From contig NZ_ANBM01000001.1 in NCBI RefSeq assembly GCF_002100115.1, positions 301,936 to 365,935 of the forward strand: a stretch of 64,000 nucleotides of DNA, written 5' to 3'. Positions 1 to 8,651 of this stretch are shown here, piece by piece. Position 1 is the stretch's first letter. Every line of letters begins with the position of its first letter. The notes beneath the pieces were generated by a model. That model had not been told where the DNA came from. It did no database searches and saw only the letters and a program-made list of their open reading frames with translations. A program made the translations under genes and the position numbers. This stretch comes from Anaerovibrio sp. JC8 (lineage in GTDB: Bacteria; Bacillota; Negativicutes; Selenomonadales; Selenomonadaceae).

Positions 1-943
1 CTATTCTTTTATTATAACGGACATAGCTTTCCAGACTTTTACGGGCAAGGCGCAAATAAACATCTTCCTTTTCCCGCAGCTCTTCCATGGATTTTCTGTG
101 ATCCTCCACTGCCTGTTCACCGATGTTGCGTCTTTTGTTTTCTTCCTTAGGGATAAATCGTGCCACTCCATAGCCCACACCAAAGGGTCCCTCACAGGAT
201 AACAGCTTGGCATCTACGTCAAGGCAATCGAAGGCCCCTGCCATTATCCAAAATGAACGCAAACCGCACTCTGCTGCCCCCTCTGCCAATTTGACCGGAG
301 TAGTCAGCAATTCCAAAAAATCTCCTGTTGCAAAGCAATCTGCCATACGCTGGTCAAAAACCGGCCCCTCCTTGGCAAATCCATAAGGGCCATCGGCCTT
401 CAGTTTATGGGATAAATCACCGCTGGCTACTATCATCATGCGACGATTCATAATATCCGCCGTTTCCCTGAGAAGGACTCCCAAGGTATAGTGATGAGTA
501 TTGGAAAGACCTGAAAGACCTATTCTCACAATTTTTCCTTTATATCCCGCCTTCTGGAGAAAATATAGTGGAATCATTGTTCCATGATCCAACTCACTCC
601 CCTGACGCCCCAATGTCCCCGCAGGAAGTTTTATTTCCTCGGCAGTCTTTGACACCTGCTGAACGAACTCCTCGTCATATTCCACATGAAAGGCCAACTC
701 AGGATGTCCAAAATTGGCAAAGTTCCCCTCTGCCGAAGCCCCGGAGGAAATTTGCATATAATCTGCATACATGGTGGCATGGGGACTGGTAATAACCACC
801 AAATCAGGATTATTTTCCACAACCCACTCCGCCACACTTTCATATGCCTCTATAGTATCGGATATTTTCTTCTCCTCACCTCTGCCAATCTCCGGCAAAA
901 TAAGAGGTGGATGAGGAACAGCACAAGCTCCAAGAAAGGACAT
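1..943 (-). CDS. amrA: AmmeMemoRadiSam system protein A (5' part, LigB-like domain)
   Basis: The reading frame is open from an ATG at 943, preceded by GGAGG, to the window edge, giving 314 codons with the 3' end missing. The first ~260 residues resemble the class III extradiol dioxygenase (LigB/MEMO) fold: an early HPP, LDHG near residue 133 and SGDLSH near residue 180. The last visible residues (LARKSLESYV) look like the start of an AMMECR1 domain, so the full gene is probably the LigB-AMMECR1 fusion known as AmmeMemoRadiSam protein A. The family's biochemical role is not settled. It is separated from the sdh operon by that operon's terminator and appears to be an independent unit. Confidence 0.8.
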   Translation of the reverse strand, partial: MSFLGACAVPHPPLILPEIGRGEEKKISDTIEAYESVAEWVVENNPDLVVITSPHATMYADYMQISSGASAEGNFANFGHPELAFHVEYDEEFVQQVSKTAEEIKLPAGTLGRQGSELDHGTMIPLYFLQKAGYKGKIVRIGLSGLSNTHHYTLGVLLRETADIMNRRMMIVASGDLSHKLKADGPYGFAKEGPVFDQRMADCFATGDFLELLTTPVKLAEGAAECGLRSFWIMAGAFDCLDVDAKLLSCEGPFGVGYGVARFIPKEENKRRNIGEQAVEDHRKSMEELREKEDVYLRLARKSLESYVRYNKRI

Positions 944-1038
944 ACAAACACCTCCAGATTCATTCTCTATTGATTATTACGACAAAAACAGTGCTAATAC
1001 CTTTATTTTTTATATTTAAAGATGGCAATTATACATAT

Positions 1039-1073
1039 AAAAAGACTGCCGTGTTGAAATCAACACGACAGTC
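1039..1073 (-). terminator. Terminator of the fum-sdh operon
   Basis: Inverted repeat with GACTG(T/C)CGTGTTGA-type arms and a four-base loop, followed on the minus strand by TTTTT. It lies about 25 bases after the sdhB stop, a standard intrinsic terminator. Confidence 0.85.
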
Positions 1074-1096
1074 ATTTCTATTCAACAAATACCAAA

Positions 1097-1852
1097 TTAC
1101 TTATTGAAAATGTTCTTAAGAGCCTGCTTATTCACATCGCGGTTCAGCTGTGCAAGATAAGTAGTCAGCTTAATGTTCTTAGGACAAACCTCTACGCAGT
1201 TCTGGGAGTTACCGCAGCTGGTGATACCGCCCTTACCCATAAGAGCCTCAAGACGCTTTTCCTTGTCGAACTTTCCAAGTGGATGGAGGTTGAACAGGTA
1301 AGCCTGTACGGAAGGAGAAGCACCGATGAAGTCGGACTGAGGTCCAACATTAGGGCAAGCCTCCAGGCAGCAACCGCAAGTCATGCAGTGAGAAATCTCA
1401 TAAGCAGTGGTTGCAGTGTAAGGATTCTGGATAGGAGCATCCTTAACTTCCCAGGAGCCATCAACCTCAACCCAAGCCTGTACGCGCTTGAGGGACTCGA
1501 ACATTACGGAACGGTCAATGAGGAGGTCACGGATTACAGGGAATGTTCTTGCTGGCTGCAGACGGATTGGCTGCTCCAGCTCATCGATCAGTGCGCAGCA
1601 TGCCTGACGAGCACGACCGTTAATAACCATCATACAAGCGCCGCAAACCTTCTCCAGACAGTTGCACTCCCAAACTACTGGAGCAACCTTCTTGCCATCA
1701 GTAGTTACAGGGTTCTTCTGGATTTCCATCAGGGAAGCTACTACATTCAGAGCAGGACGATATGGAATCTCGAACTCCTGAGTGTAAGGCTTGCTGGTAG
1801 GGCTATCCTGACGCTCAATAATAAACTTAACTGTTTTCTTCTGTTCTGCCAT
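1097..1852 (-). CDS. sdhB: Succinate dehydrogenase/fumarate reductase iron-sulfur subunit
   Basis: 251 aa, normal for the family. It carries electrons between the flavoprotein and the cytochrome b/menaquinone site. The [2Fe-2S] ligands are visible at about C65, C70, C73 and C85/86 (CLEKVCGAC...). The [4Fe-4S] motif CMTCGCCLEACP and the third-cluster motif CGNSQNCVEVCP follow in the C-terminal half. It is the last gene of fumA-fumB-sdhC-sdhA-sdhB and follows sdhA by 17 bases; GGGGG is upstream of the ATG. In an anaerobic Negativicute the complex most likely runs as a fumarate reductase, which sequence alone cannot prove. Confidence 0.95.
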   Translation of the reverse strand: MAEQKKTVKFIIERQDSPTSKPYTQEFEIPYRPALNVVASLMEIQKNPVTTDGKKVAPVVWECNCLEKVCGACMMVINGRARQACCALIDELEQPIRLQPARTFPVIRDLLIDRSVMFESLKRVQAWVEVDGSWEVKDAPIQNPYTATTAYEISHCMTCGCCLEACPNVGPQSDFIGASPSVQAYLFNLHPLGKFDKEKRLEALMGKGGITSCGNSQNCVEVCPKNIKLTTYLAQLNRDVNKQALKNIFNK

Positions 1853-1869
1853 TCTATTTTATCCCCCTA

Positions 1870-3672
1870 TTACTCTTTCTTTGCAACAGCGTAGTTACGA
1901 GGACGTGCCTTAATGAGGGAGTGCTCGAACTCCTCATAAGTTACAACTGGCTCCTCAGTTGCTGCATCAAAGCTTACAACGGATGTAAACATGAACTTCT
2001 CATCGTTACGAGGATAGAACTGCAACTCGCCATCCTTCTCGATGCGCTTGCCATTTTCATCCAGCATAATCTTTGCATGTGCACCACGGGACTCATCACG
2101 GGAACGAGCAGACTTGGTGATAGCCATAGCGTAAATAATCATGTTACGGAGCTGACGAACGAACATAGCCTCCTGGTTAGCCCAGTTGCCATGGTCAGTT
2201 ACACCGATGTTCTCCCAACGCTTCAGGATTTCCTTCAGCTTGCCGAGACAGATATCCAGACCGTTGTTATCACGCTCGATGGATACATACTCGTACATGA
2301 TCTCGCCCATTTCCTGATGGAGCTTATGAGCATTCTCAGGACCGTTCATCTGACGGATCTTGTCATACTCATCCTGAACCTCCTTGCGTGCAGCCTCGAT
2401 CTCAGCATCGGTAATCTCGCACAGCTTGGATACATTCTCCTTGGCCCACTTCATAGCCTCTGGACCGGAAACGGTGCCGGAGTAAGCAGCGGACAGCAGA
2501 GAGTTAGCACCAAGACGGTTTGCACCGTGATACTGATGGTCGCACTCACCGGAAGCCATGAGGCCAGGAATGTTGGTGAAATGCTTTCTATCTACATAGA
2601 TACCGCCCATGGAGTAATGAACGGAAGGGAAAATCTCCATTGGAACCTTACGAGGGTCCTTACCAACGAACTCAGTGTAGATCTCGATGATACCGCCCAG
2701 CTTGCGCTCCAGATAATCTGCAGGAATGTGGGACAGATCGAGGTATACACGACGGTCATGGTTGATACCAAGATCCATGTGTACGCAAACCTTGAAGATA
2801 GCACGGGATGCTACGTCACGAGGTACCAGGTTACCATAAGCAGGATACATATCCTCGAGGAAGTACCAAGGCTTACCATCTCTGTAAACCCACACACGAC
2901 CACCCTCACCGCGGCAAGCCTCGGACATCAGACGGTTCTTATCGGAGCCTGGGATAGCGGTTGGATGAATCTGAATGAACTCAGGGTTAGCAATCTTTGC
3001 GCCCTGCTGATAAACTGCAGAAACTGCAGAACCATTACAAATAGTGGAAGCGGTGCAACGGCCAAATACCTGACCAGGACCACCAGTTGCAAGAATAACA
3101 ACATCAGACTTGAAAGCCTTGATTTCCATGGAGTTCATGCTCTGAGCAATGATACCACGGCAAACGCCATTCTTATCCTTGAAAATCTTTACGAATTCCC
3201 AGAACTCGTACTTGGTTACGCCGCCCTTAACTTCCCAACGACGAACCTGCTCGTCAAGAGCATAGAGGAGCTGCTGACCAGTGGTGGAACCAGCAAAGCA
3301 AGTACGCTTATTCTTCTGGCCACCGAAGTTACGGAGGTCAAGAACGCCTTCTGGAGTGCGGGTGAAAGGTACACCCATACGATCGAACATTTTAATGAGC
3401 TTTGGAGCTGCCTCAACCATGCCCTTAACAGCCAGCTGGTCAGCCAGGAAGTCACCACCATATACGGTGTCATCGAAATGCTCATAAATGGAATCGTGCT
3501 CACCCTTGGTATCCATGCAGGCATTAATACCGCCCTGTGCACAGAGGGAATGAGAACGCTTTACTGGGCAGTAAGAGAATAAATCTACTTCGCCGCCAGC
3601 CTCACAAATTTTAAGGGTAGCCATCAGACCTGATAAGCCGCCACCTACTACAATAATCTTATTTTTAGCCAC
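1870..3672 (-). CDS. sdhA: Succinate dehydrogenase/fumarate reductase flavoprotein subunit
   Basis: 600 aa with a GTG start, chosen because AAGGAG sits seven bases upstream. N-terminal FAD-binding GGGLSG (about residues 10-15), the SHSLCAQGGINA segment that contains the histidine for covalent FAD, the substrate-site segment HPTAIPGS, RGEGG, and HYSMGG near residue 355 are all present. It catalyses fumarate/succinate interconversion on the cytoplasmic side of the membrane. It lies between sdhC and sdhB in the operon. Length and motif order match the Bacillus/Negativicute type with a single cytochrome b anchor. Confidence 0.95.
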   Translation of the reverse strand: MAKNKIIVVGGGLSGLMATLKICEAGGEVDLFSYCPVKRSHSLCAQGGINACMDTKGEHDSIYEHFDDTVYGGDFLADQLAVKGMVEAAPKLIKMFDRMGVPFTRTPEGVLDLRNFGGQKNKRTCFAGSTTGQQLLYALDEQVRRWEVKGGVTKYEFWEFVKIFKDKNGVCRGIIAQSMNSMEIKAFKSDVVILATGGPGQVFGRCTASTICNGSAVSAVYQQGAKIANPEFIQIHPTAIPGSDKNRLMSEACRGEGGRVWVYRDGKPWYFLEDMYPAYGNLVPRDVASRAIFKVCVHMDLGINHDRRVYLDLSHIPADYLERKLGGIIEIYTEFVGKDPRKVPMEIFPSVHYSMGGIYVDRKHFTNIPGLMASGECDHQYHGANRLGANSLLSAAYSGTVSGPEAMKWAKENVSKLCEITDAEIEAARKEVQDEYDKIRQMNGPENAHKLHQEMGEIMYEYVSIERDNNGLDICLGKLKEILKRWENIGVTDHGNWANQEAMFVRQLRNMIIYAMAITKSARSRDESRGAHAKIMLDENGKRIEKDGELQFYPRNDEKFMFTSVVSFDAATEEPVVTYEEFEHSLIKARPRNYAVAKKE

Positions 3673-3724
3673 GTAGGTTCTCTCCTTATAAATAAATCTT
3701 TACTACTACGACACTCTTACTCTA

Positions 3725-4345
3725 TTACATGAAGTAAGAAGACATGAATGCCAAAGTGAACAGGCACATGAGCACGCACAGGCCCATGGCAGCCTTGTCA
3801 ACCACACACTGGGAACGAGGTCCCTTGGTGATACCCCAAGTCATGCAGAAGGTAGTGATACCATTGCAGAAATGGAAGATTGCAGCAAACATACCGAGAG
3901 CGTACAGAGCAAATACAACTGGGTTAGCCAGAGTGGACTGAACCAAAGCATAGCTGATGTGCTCACCCATAATGCCCTTGGTGTAAATACGAAGGTAACC
4001 AACATGCCAGATGAGGAATACTACCATGTACCAAGCAGTCCATCTCTGGAGGGCGAACTTCCAGTTACGGGAATAACCGTAGTCGCTAGGGTTGTTGTTA
4101 GCCTGCAAAGCAATGTAGATACCGTAGATACCATGGAACAGAATAGGTACAGCGTACAAGCAAATCTCAATGCCAAGGAAAATTGGCTGAGGTATCTGCT
4201 CCATCATTGCCAAGCCGTTGTTGAACACCTCAGGGCCACCCATTGCTGATGCATTTGTAAGCAAATGCTCAATCAGCACACCGCCGAGCAGTACAAGTCC
4301 GCACAGGGAATGCAGTCGACGAAGATAAAAAGATACGTTAATCAT
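3725..4345 (-). CDS. sdhC: Succinate dehydrogenase cytochrome b subunit (b558 family)
   Basis: 206 aa from the ATG at 4345, which has AGGAGG at ideal spacing. A start nine codons further upstream has no ribosome site. There are about five hydrophobic segments, with histidines in or next to them (HSLC, EHLLTN, HGIYG, IWHVGY, FHFCNG) that can ligate the two hemes. It is the membrane anchor and quinone site for SdhAB. A one-subunit anchor of this length is typical of the B. subtilis-type complex that uses menaquinone. Confidence 0.92.
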   Translation of the reverse strand: MINVSFYLRRLHSLCGLVLLGGVLIEHLLTNASAMGGPEVFNNGLAMMEQIPQPIFLGIEICLYAVPILFHGIYGIYIALQANNNPSDYGYSRNWKFALQRWTAWYMVVFLIWHVGYLRIYTKGIMGEHISYALVQSTLANPVVFALYALGMFAAIFHFCNGITTFCMTWGITKGPRSQCVVDKAAMGLCVLMCLFTLAFMSSYFM

Positions 4346-4392
4346 TCTTGACCTCCTAAAATTTTCTTTCACACAGGAAAGTATTTATGTAA

Positions 4393-4950
4393 TTATAACT
4401 TACGATATGGTTTCTGACCAATCTCGTAATAGTCATTACCCTCAGAATCGATAACCACGATTGCAGGGAAATCTACAACCTCAAGAGCTGCAAGAGCCTC
4501 TGGGCCCAGCTCAGGGTAAGCAATAACGGTGTACTTTTTAACGGACTTTGCAATGAGGGCAGCAGCACCGCCAACAGCAGCGAAGTAAGTAACGCCGTTC
4601 TTCTTCATGGATTCAACCACCTCTGGGGCACGGGAGCCCTTGCCAATCATACCCTTGATACCCTGCTCAAGCATGGTAGGGGTATAAGCATCCATACGAC
4701 CAGCAGTAGTAGGACCGCAGGAGCCGATTGGGTCCCCTGGCTTAGCAGGTGTAGGACCAAGATAGTAAACGATCTGATTGTTCCAGTCGATTGGCAGCTT
4801 CTCGCCACGAGCCAGAGCCTCAGTCATAACCTTGTGTGCAGCATCACGGGCACTGTAGATAGTACCGGTAATAAGCACGCTGTCGCCAGCGCGGAGCTTG
4901 CGGGAATCCTCTTCTTTAAGAGGAGTAGTTATACGAATTGTCTCAGCCAT
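4393..4950 (-). CDS. fumB: Class I fumarate hydratase, beta (C-terminal) subunit
   Basis: 185 aa with strong AGGAGG upstream. It has the conserved segment GDPIGSCGPTTAGRMDAYTP near residues 72-91 of the Fe-S hydro-lyase beta domain and the KGMIGKG motif. Together with the alpha subunit encoded immediately upstream it converts malate to fumarate (reversibly) through an oxygen-sensitive [4Fe-4S] cluster. Fumarate made here feeds the fumarate reductase encoded by the next three genes. The symbol is used for the subunit, not for E. coli FumB. Confidence 0.92.
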   Translation of the reverse strand: MAETIRITTPLKEEDSRKLRAGDSVLITGTIYSARDAAHKVMTEALARGEKLPIDWNNQIVYYLGPTPAKPGDPIGSCGPTTAGRMDAYTPTMLEQGIKGMIGKGSRAPEVVESMKKNGVTYFAAVGGAAALIAKSVKKYTVIAYPELGPEALAALEVVDFPAIVVIDSEGNDYYEIGQKPYRKL

Positions 4951-4967
4951 TATATAAACCTCCTATA

Positions 4968-5810
4968 TTAAAGAACACGATGGGAATGACGGCAAGCATG
5001 GCAGCAGATGGTAACTGCTACTGGCAGGCCGGCAATATGAGTAGGACCCCACTCGATGTTTACAGCCAAAGCGGAAGTAGTACCGCCAAGCTGAGGACCG
5101 ATACCGGTCTTGTTAATAAGGCCGAGGAGCTCGTTCTCCAGTGCTGCATAATCAGGATGAGCATTGCGCTCAGTGATTTTACGCATGAGAGCGCGCTTGG
5201 AAAGATAAGCAGCCTGATCCATGGTACCACCAATACCAACACCAACTACCATTGGTGGGCATGGGTTGCAGCTTGCATGCTGAATAATGTCAAGAACGGC
5301 CTTCTTAACACCTTCAACACCATCCGCAGGAACCAGCATCTTGATGCCGCCCTTGTTCTCGGAACCAAAGCCCTTGCAGGTCAGCTCAATCTTAAGCTGA
5401 TCACCTGGAACAATCTTGGTATAAATAATAGCCGGAGTGTTGTTCTGAGTATTCTTGCGGTCGAATAAAGGCTCAGCAACAACGGACTTACGGAGATAAC
5501 CCTCAGTGTAGCCCTTGGCAACGCCAGCGTTAATAGCTTCTGTCAGATCGCCACCTTCGATATGAAGATCCTGACCTACTTCCAGGAAAATAATGGTCAT
5601 ACCAGTATCCTGGCAGATAGGACGATCTTCAGCTCTAGCAATCTCAGAGTTGCGAATGATCTGGTCAAGAACAACCTGACCAACTGGAGACTCTTCAGTC
5701 TCACGGCCCTTCTTAAGAGCTTCATACACGTCCTGAGGTAAATAGTAGGCAGCTTCCTTGCACATCTGCGCTACTTCTGCTGTGATCTGTTCAACATTGA
5801 TCGTACGCAA
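4968..5810 (-). CDS. fumA: Class I fumarate hydratase, alpha (N-terminal) subunit
   Basis: 280 aa with a TTG start. GGGAGGG lies six bases before the TTG and the family begins similarly (RTINVEQI...). Conserved blocks include CQDTGM (cluster cysteine) near residue 64, the GSENKGG segment, and the NPCPPMVVGVGIGG segment that supplies further ligands. First gene of the operon, 17 bases before fumB. Heterodimeric fumarases of this sort are common in anaerobic Firmicutes. Confidence 0.92.
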   Translation of the reverse strand: MRTINVEQITAEVAQMCKEAAYYLPQDVYEALKKGRETEESPVGQVVLDQIIRNSEIARAEDRPICQDTGMTIIFLEVGQDLHIEGGDLTEAINAGVAKGYTEGYLRKSVVAEPLFDRKNTQNNTPAIIYTKIVPGDQLKIELTCKGFGSENKGGIKMLVPADGVEGVKKAVLDIIQHASCNPCPPMVVGVGIGGTMDQAAYLSKRALMRKITERNAHPDYAALENELLGLINKTGIGPQLGGTTSALAVNIEWGPTHIAGLPVAVTICCHACRHSHRVL

Positions 5811-5856
5811 ATTAAACCCTCCCTAAAATAAAAAATTACACTCGCATACATATCTT

Positions 5857-5885
5857 ATATTATCACACTTTAAATATGCTTTCAA
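5857..5885 (-). promoter_or_regulatory. Promoter of the fum-sdh operon
   Basis: On the minus strand TTGAAA (5885-5880) and TAATAT (5862-5857) are separated by 17 bases, a near-consensus sigma-70 promoter about 45 bases before the fumA ribosome site. Confidence 0.7.
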
Positions 5886-6026
5886 GCCAATAACCACAAG
5901 GGTTTACCCCCAAAAAAGTGAATGGCATTCGTAATTTTCTTCCGATTGTCTGACAATTCAGTGATAATCAGTGTTTATAGAATATGCACCCCATCATTAG
6001 TGTTTTATTACAAGCCAAAAACTTTT

Positions 6027-6770
6027 TTATTCCCGGCCCACCTTCCACACCAAATCATGCCCAAGAATGTCCTTTTCATAGGAAATCAGCTCGTCGGTGC
6101 CCTTTTCTGCCAGCTCCAGCAGCTTGTCCATTTCCTCACGGCTGAAAGGTCTCCCCTCGCCGGTTCCCTGGACCTCCACAAACTGGCCCATACCGGTGCG
6201 AACCACGTTCATATCCACAATGCAGCTGGAGTCCTCTTCATAATTCAAGTCAAGCACTGGCTCACCCTCAGCATTAATGCCCACACTAATAGCAGACAGA
6301 AAATCCTTTACCGGAAATGGCTTGGTTCCATCATAAATGGTGGCACAGGCCTCCACCACCGCAATAAATGCGCCGGTTATGGAGGCAGTACGGGTACCGC
6401 CATCAGCCTGGATAACATCACAGTCAACAGTGAGTGTTCTTTCCCCCAAAGCCTTCAAATCCATTACAGAACGCAGGCTACGGCCAATAAGTCGCTGAAT
6501 CTCCTGGGTGCGGCCGGTCTGTCTCCCTCTGGCAGCCTCTCTGGAGGTACGGGTATTGGTAGCACTTGGCAGCAGAGAATATTCAGCAGTGAGCCACCCC
6601 TCACCAGTTCCCTTTAAAAAGCTGGGCACACGATCCTCAATGGTGGCGGCACAAATCACCTTTGTATTGCCCATTTCAATAAGCACGGAGCCGGCGGGAT
6701 GAATCTGAAAATGTCGGCTTATATCATATTTGCGAAGCTGGTCATTCTTGCGGCCATCTTTTCTTTCCAT
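6027..6770 (-). CDS. rph: Ribonuclease PH
   Basis: 247 aa, full length. Phosphorolytic 3'-exonuclease that trims tRNA 3' ends. The RNase PH core is plain: [12 protein letters not shown] near residue 32, [10 protein letters not shown]-rich stretch [25 protein letters not shown] (phosphate/RNA binding), and [14 protein letters not shown]. The start ATG follows AAGGAGG. Its ribosome site directly abuts the U-run of a strong hairpin terminator at 6785-6819, so expression may depend on read-through from the upstream gene. Confidence 0.95.
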   Translation of the reverse strand: MERKDGRKNDQLRKYDISRHFQIHPAGSVLIEMGNTKVICAATIEDRVPSFLKGTGEGWLTAEYSLLPSATNTRTSREAARGRQTGRTQEIQRLIGRSLRSVMDLKALGERTLTVDCDVIQADGGTRTASITGAFIAVVEACATIYDGTKPFPVKDFLSAISVGINAEGEPVLDLNYEEDSSCIVDMNVVRTGMGQFVEVQGTGEGRPFSREEMDKLLELAEKGTDELISYEKDILGHDLVWKVGRE

Positions 6771-6784
6771 TATTTTTCCTCCTT

Positions 6785-6819
6785 AAAAAAATCCCCGCCA
6801 CCTATGCTGGCGACGGGGC
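6785..6819 (-). terminator. Hairpin terminator immediately before the rph ribosome site
   Basis: On the minus strand the stem CCCCGTCGCCA/TGGCGGGG is followed by seven T, and the rph Shine-Dalgarno AAGGAGG begins at the very next base. It would end transcripts of the CofE-like gene and could act as an attenuator for rph. Confidence 0.8.
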
Positions 6820-6828
6820 ACAAAAATC

Positions 6829-7497
6829 TTAGCTGTTCTGTTCCTGATACTGTCTGAAGTTCTTGATAATAACGATTGGGGTCTTCTGGGAAGCGTTACC
6901 AAAAGGATTATCAATAAGCAGGTTTGCGGCCATAAGACCATTAAGGCCCTTGGACTCACCAACCACACGGGAACGCTTCAAATCATTTACGTCCGCAATA
7001 AGACCGCCGAAGCAGCCCAAACGCTCCTTCAGTTGCTCAACCACCTTGTCAGGGTCCTTTGGACCGTAAACAATATGCTTGTCAAATGGTGGCATGGTAC
7101 CGGTAACATCATCAATCAGGGCAGTCTGCTCGCCACCCCACTTGTAAAACAGGCCTTTTAAGCCCACAATTTTTCCCAAAAAGCCAACAAAAAGAGCTGC
7201 GGCCACCCGCCATTTGCCCTCCACATCCATCAAGGACTGCATGCCGTGTGGGGTGGCCAAGGAGCCATAATCAGGGATAAACCGGCAACAAAACTTTGCC
7301 ACCTTGGTAATTTTCAATTCCTCAGGACGCACGGCCCGGCCCTGAGTAATGGCCACAACACTTTCCGCCACGGAAATAACATCATCAGGACCAATCTTGT
7401 CCTTGGTATAACGCTCTACTGTATCAATAATGTCATCCTTATCAGTAAGAATTCTGGTAGGGATTGGAATCAGTTCAATTTTTGCATCATTACTCAT
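6829..7497 (-). CDS. Coenzyme F420:L-glutamate ligase-like protein (CofE family)
   Basis: 222 aa. The sequence matches the Firmicute branch of the CofE/FbiB F420-0 gamma-glutamyl ligase fold: IPIPTRI near the N terminus, [27 protein letters not shown], and [14 protein letters not shown] at the C terminus. The true family adds glutamate to F420-0 with GTP, but nothing else in this window belongs to F420 synthesis and Negativicutes are not known F420 users. The substrate is therefore open. It is probably cotranscribed with the 186-aa unknown gene 14 bases upstream. Confidence 0.75.
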   Translation of the reverse strand: MSNDAKIELIPIPTRILTDKDDIIDTVERYTKDKIGPDDVISVAESVVAITQGRAVRPEELKITKVAKFCCRFIPDYGSLATPHGMQSLMDVEGKWRVAAALFVGFLGKIVGLKGLFYKWGGEQTALIDDVTGTMPPFDKHIVYGPKDPDKVVEQLKERLGCFGGLIADVNDLKRSRVVGESKGLNGLMAANLLIDNPFGNASQKTPIVIIKNFRQYQEQNS

Positions 7498-7511
7498 ATC
7501 AAATGCCCTCC

Positions 7512-8072
7512 TTATGCTTCAACCAGTTCAGTACCAGCGATTTTGGCGATTTCCGCTGCCGATACCCCGATACGAACCTGACGGTAATGAGCCTCCATGC
7601 GGCCAGCTTCCAACCAAATAATCAGGAAATTGAAGTCAGGCATCTTGGAAATGGCTTCCTTAATTGTCATGCCATGACGGGCAATGAGCTTAATCTGGGC
7701 CTTAATGGTAGCGCGGTCAAGATCCTTTCCATATCCCTTCCGCTGAATGATATAAGCCTCGAAATAATCATCCTCACGGGGAGCGGACAGGAGCTCCCCA
7801 TGCCCTCTTGTTTCAACGCCATCATACTGCTCATAAGGGAGCTGTGGGCGAACAAAGCAGTCCATCAATACGCCACACTGCTTGCCTTCATTTACAAATT
7901 CAATATTGGTGCTGAAGGTCAGACTATCCTCAGTCTGCTCATCCACCTCAAAAGCACTGCGGCTGTCCACCTTGGCAATGATATTCTCCACGCCCATTTG
8001 ACAGAAATATACCTTCACCAAAATCACCGACAAAGCCACAACAGCTATAATACACAATAAAACGGTTTCCAT
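7512..8072 (-). CDS. Membrane-anchored protein of unknown function
   Basis: 186 aa with a good GGAGG site. Residues 1-25 form one hydrophobic segment ([20 protein letters not shown]), likely an uncleaved N-terminal anchor. The rest is soluble and mixed alpha/beta with no motif I recognise. It sits between a thioesterase gene and the CofE-like gene, with short spacing on both sides (14 and 35 bases), which suggests one transcript. I cannot assign a function. Confidence 0.7.
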   Translation of the reverse strand: METVLLCIIAVVALSVILVKVYFCQMGVENIIAKVDSRSAFEVDEQTEDSLTFSTNIEFVNEGKQCGVLMDCFVRPQLPYEQYDGVETRGHGELLSAPREDDYFEAYIIQRKGYGKDLDRATIKAQIKLIARHGMTIKEAISKMPDFNFLIIWLEAGRMEAHYRQVRIGVSAAEIAKIAGTELVEA

Positions 8073-8107
8073 AAATATACCTCCAAAGTTGCTAATGCTA
8101 TTCCTTA

Positions 8108-8533
8108 TCAGTCCAGCATTGCTTTCAATTTGTTATAGTAATCCTCCGGCAAACGGGTAATTTTACCAGTTTCCATGGAAGTAAATACATTCTGGGTCCT
8201 GCCAGTTACCAGCAAGGTATTATCGGTCGCCCGCAAAATACGGTAGGTAAAGGCCATCTTTGCCTTGGTCAGAGCCTCCGGTGCTGTCTCAATAATCAGT
8301 TCATCGTCAAATTTAGCTGAATTGACATACTTGGCACTGACCTCAGTAATTGGGAAAACATAGCCGTCAGCCATAAGCTGATTAAGAGTTATCCCAGCTT
8401 CCCGCAGAAATTCCACCCGGCCGATTTCAAACCATCTGATGTAGTTGGAATGATGAACAACAGCCATGGCGTCCGTGTCATAAAAGTTTACCTTGTGACG
8501 TATAGTGGTAACCACTTCATACATCTCCTTCAC
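8108..8533 (-). CDS. YbgC/FadM-type acyl-CoA thioesterase
   Basis: Up to 141 aa, single hotdog domain. The 4-hydroxybenzoyl-CoA thioesterase signature is present: VNFYDTDAMAVVHHSNY with the catalytic Asp, then RWFEIGRVEFLREAG. It should hydrolyse short acyl-CoA thioesters in the cytoplasm. The start is uncertain: a GTG at 8533, an ATG at 8524 and a GTG at 8515 are all possible, and AAGGAG best fits the last. It is the first gene of the group running into the 186-aa unknown. Confidence 0.85.
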   Translation of the reverse strand: MKEMYEVVTTIRHKVNFYDTDAMAVVHHSNYIRWFEIGRVEFLREAGITLNQLMADGYVFPITEVSAKYVNSAKFDDELIIETAPEALTKAKMAFTYRILRATDNTLLVTGRTQNVFTSMETGKITRLPEDYYNKLKAMLD

Positions 8534-8591
8534 TTTCTTTATTCTTCCTTCAAACTAATTAAGAATAAATCAATACGAATTTAATGTCAAG

Positions 8592-8635
8592 AAAAAAGGA
8601 TGTACCAAAAGGGATTTCTTCCCTTGGCACATCCT
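8592..8635 (-). terminator. Terminator downstream of nhaC
   Basis: Arms AGGATGTGCCAAGGG and CCCTTTTGGTACATCCT on the minus strand followed by TTTTTT, 17 bases after the nhaC stop. Confidence 0.85.
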
Positions 8636-8651
8636 GTAATTTTATGATTTT

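Noticed and set aside
1..213. 70-codon minus-strand frame at the left edge
   Set aside because: It is out of register with the AmmeMemoRadiSam protein A frame, which is continuous through the same bases.
1921..3582. Long plus-strand open frame opposite sdhA (553 codons)
   Set aside because: The minus strand encodes an unmistakable SdhA. The antisense product has no family features and is a by-product of codon bias, as are many other antisense frames here.
3725..4372. Nine-codon longer start for sdhC
   Set aside because: AGGAGG is placed correctly only for the ATG at 4345.
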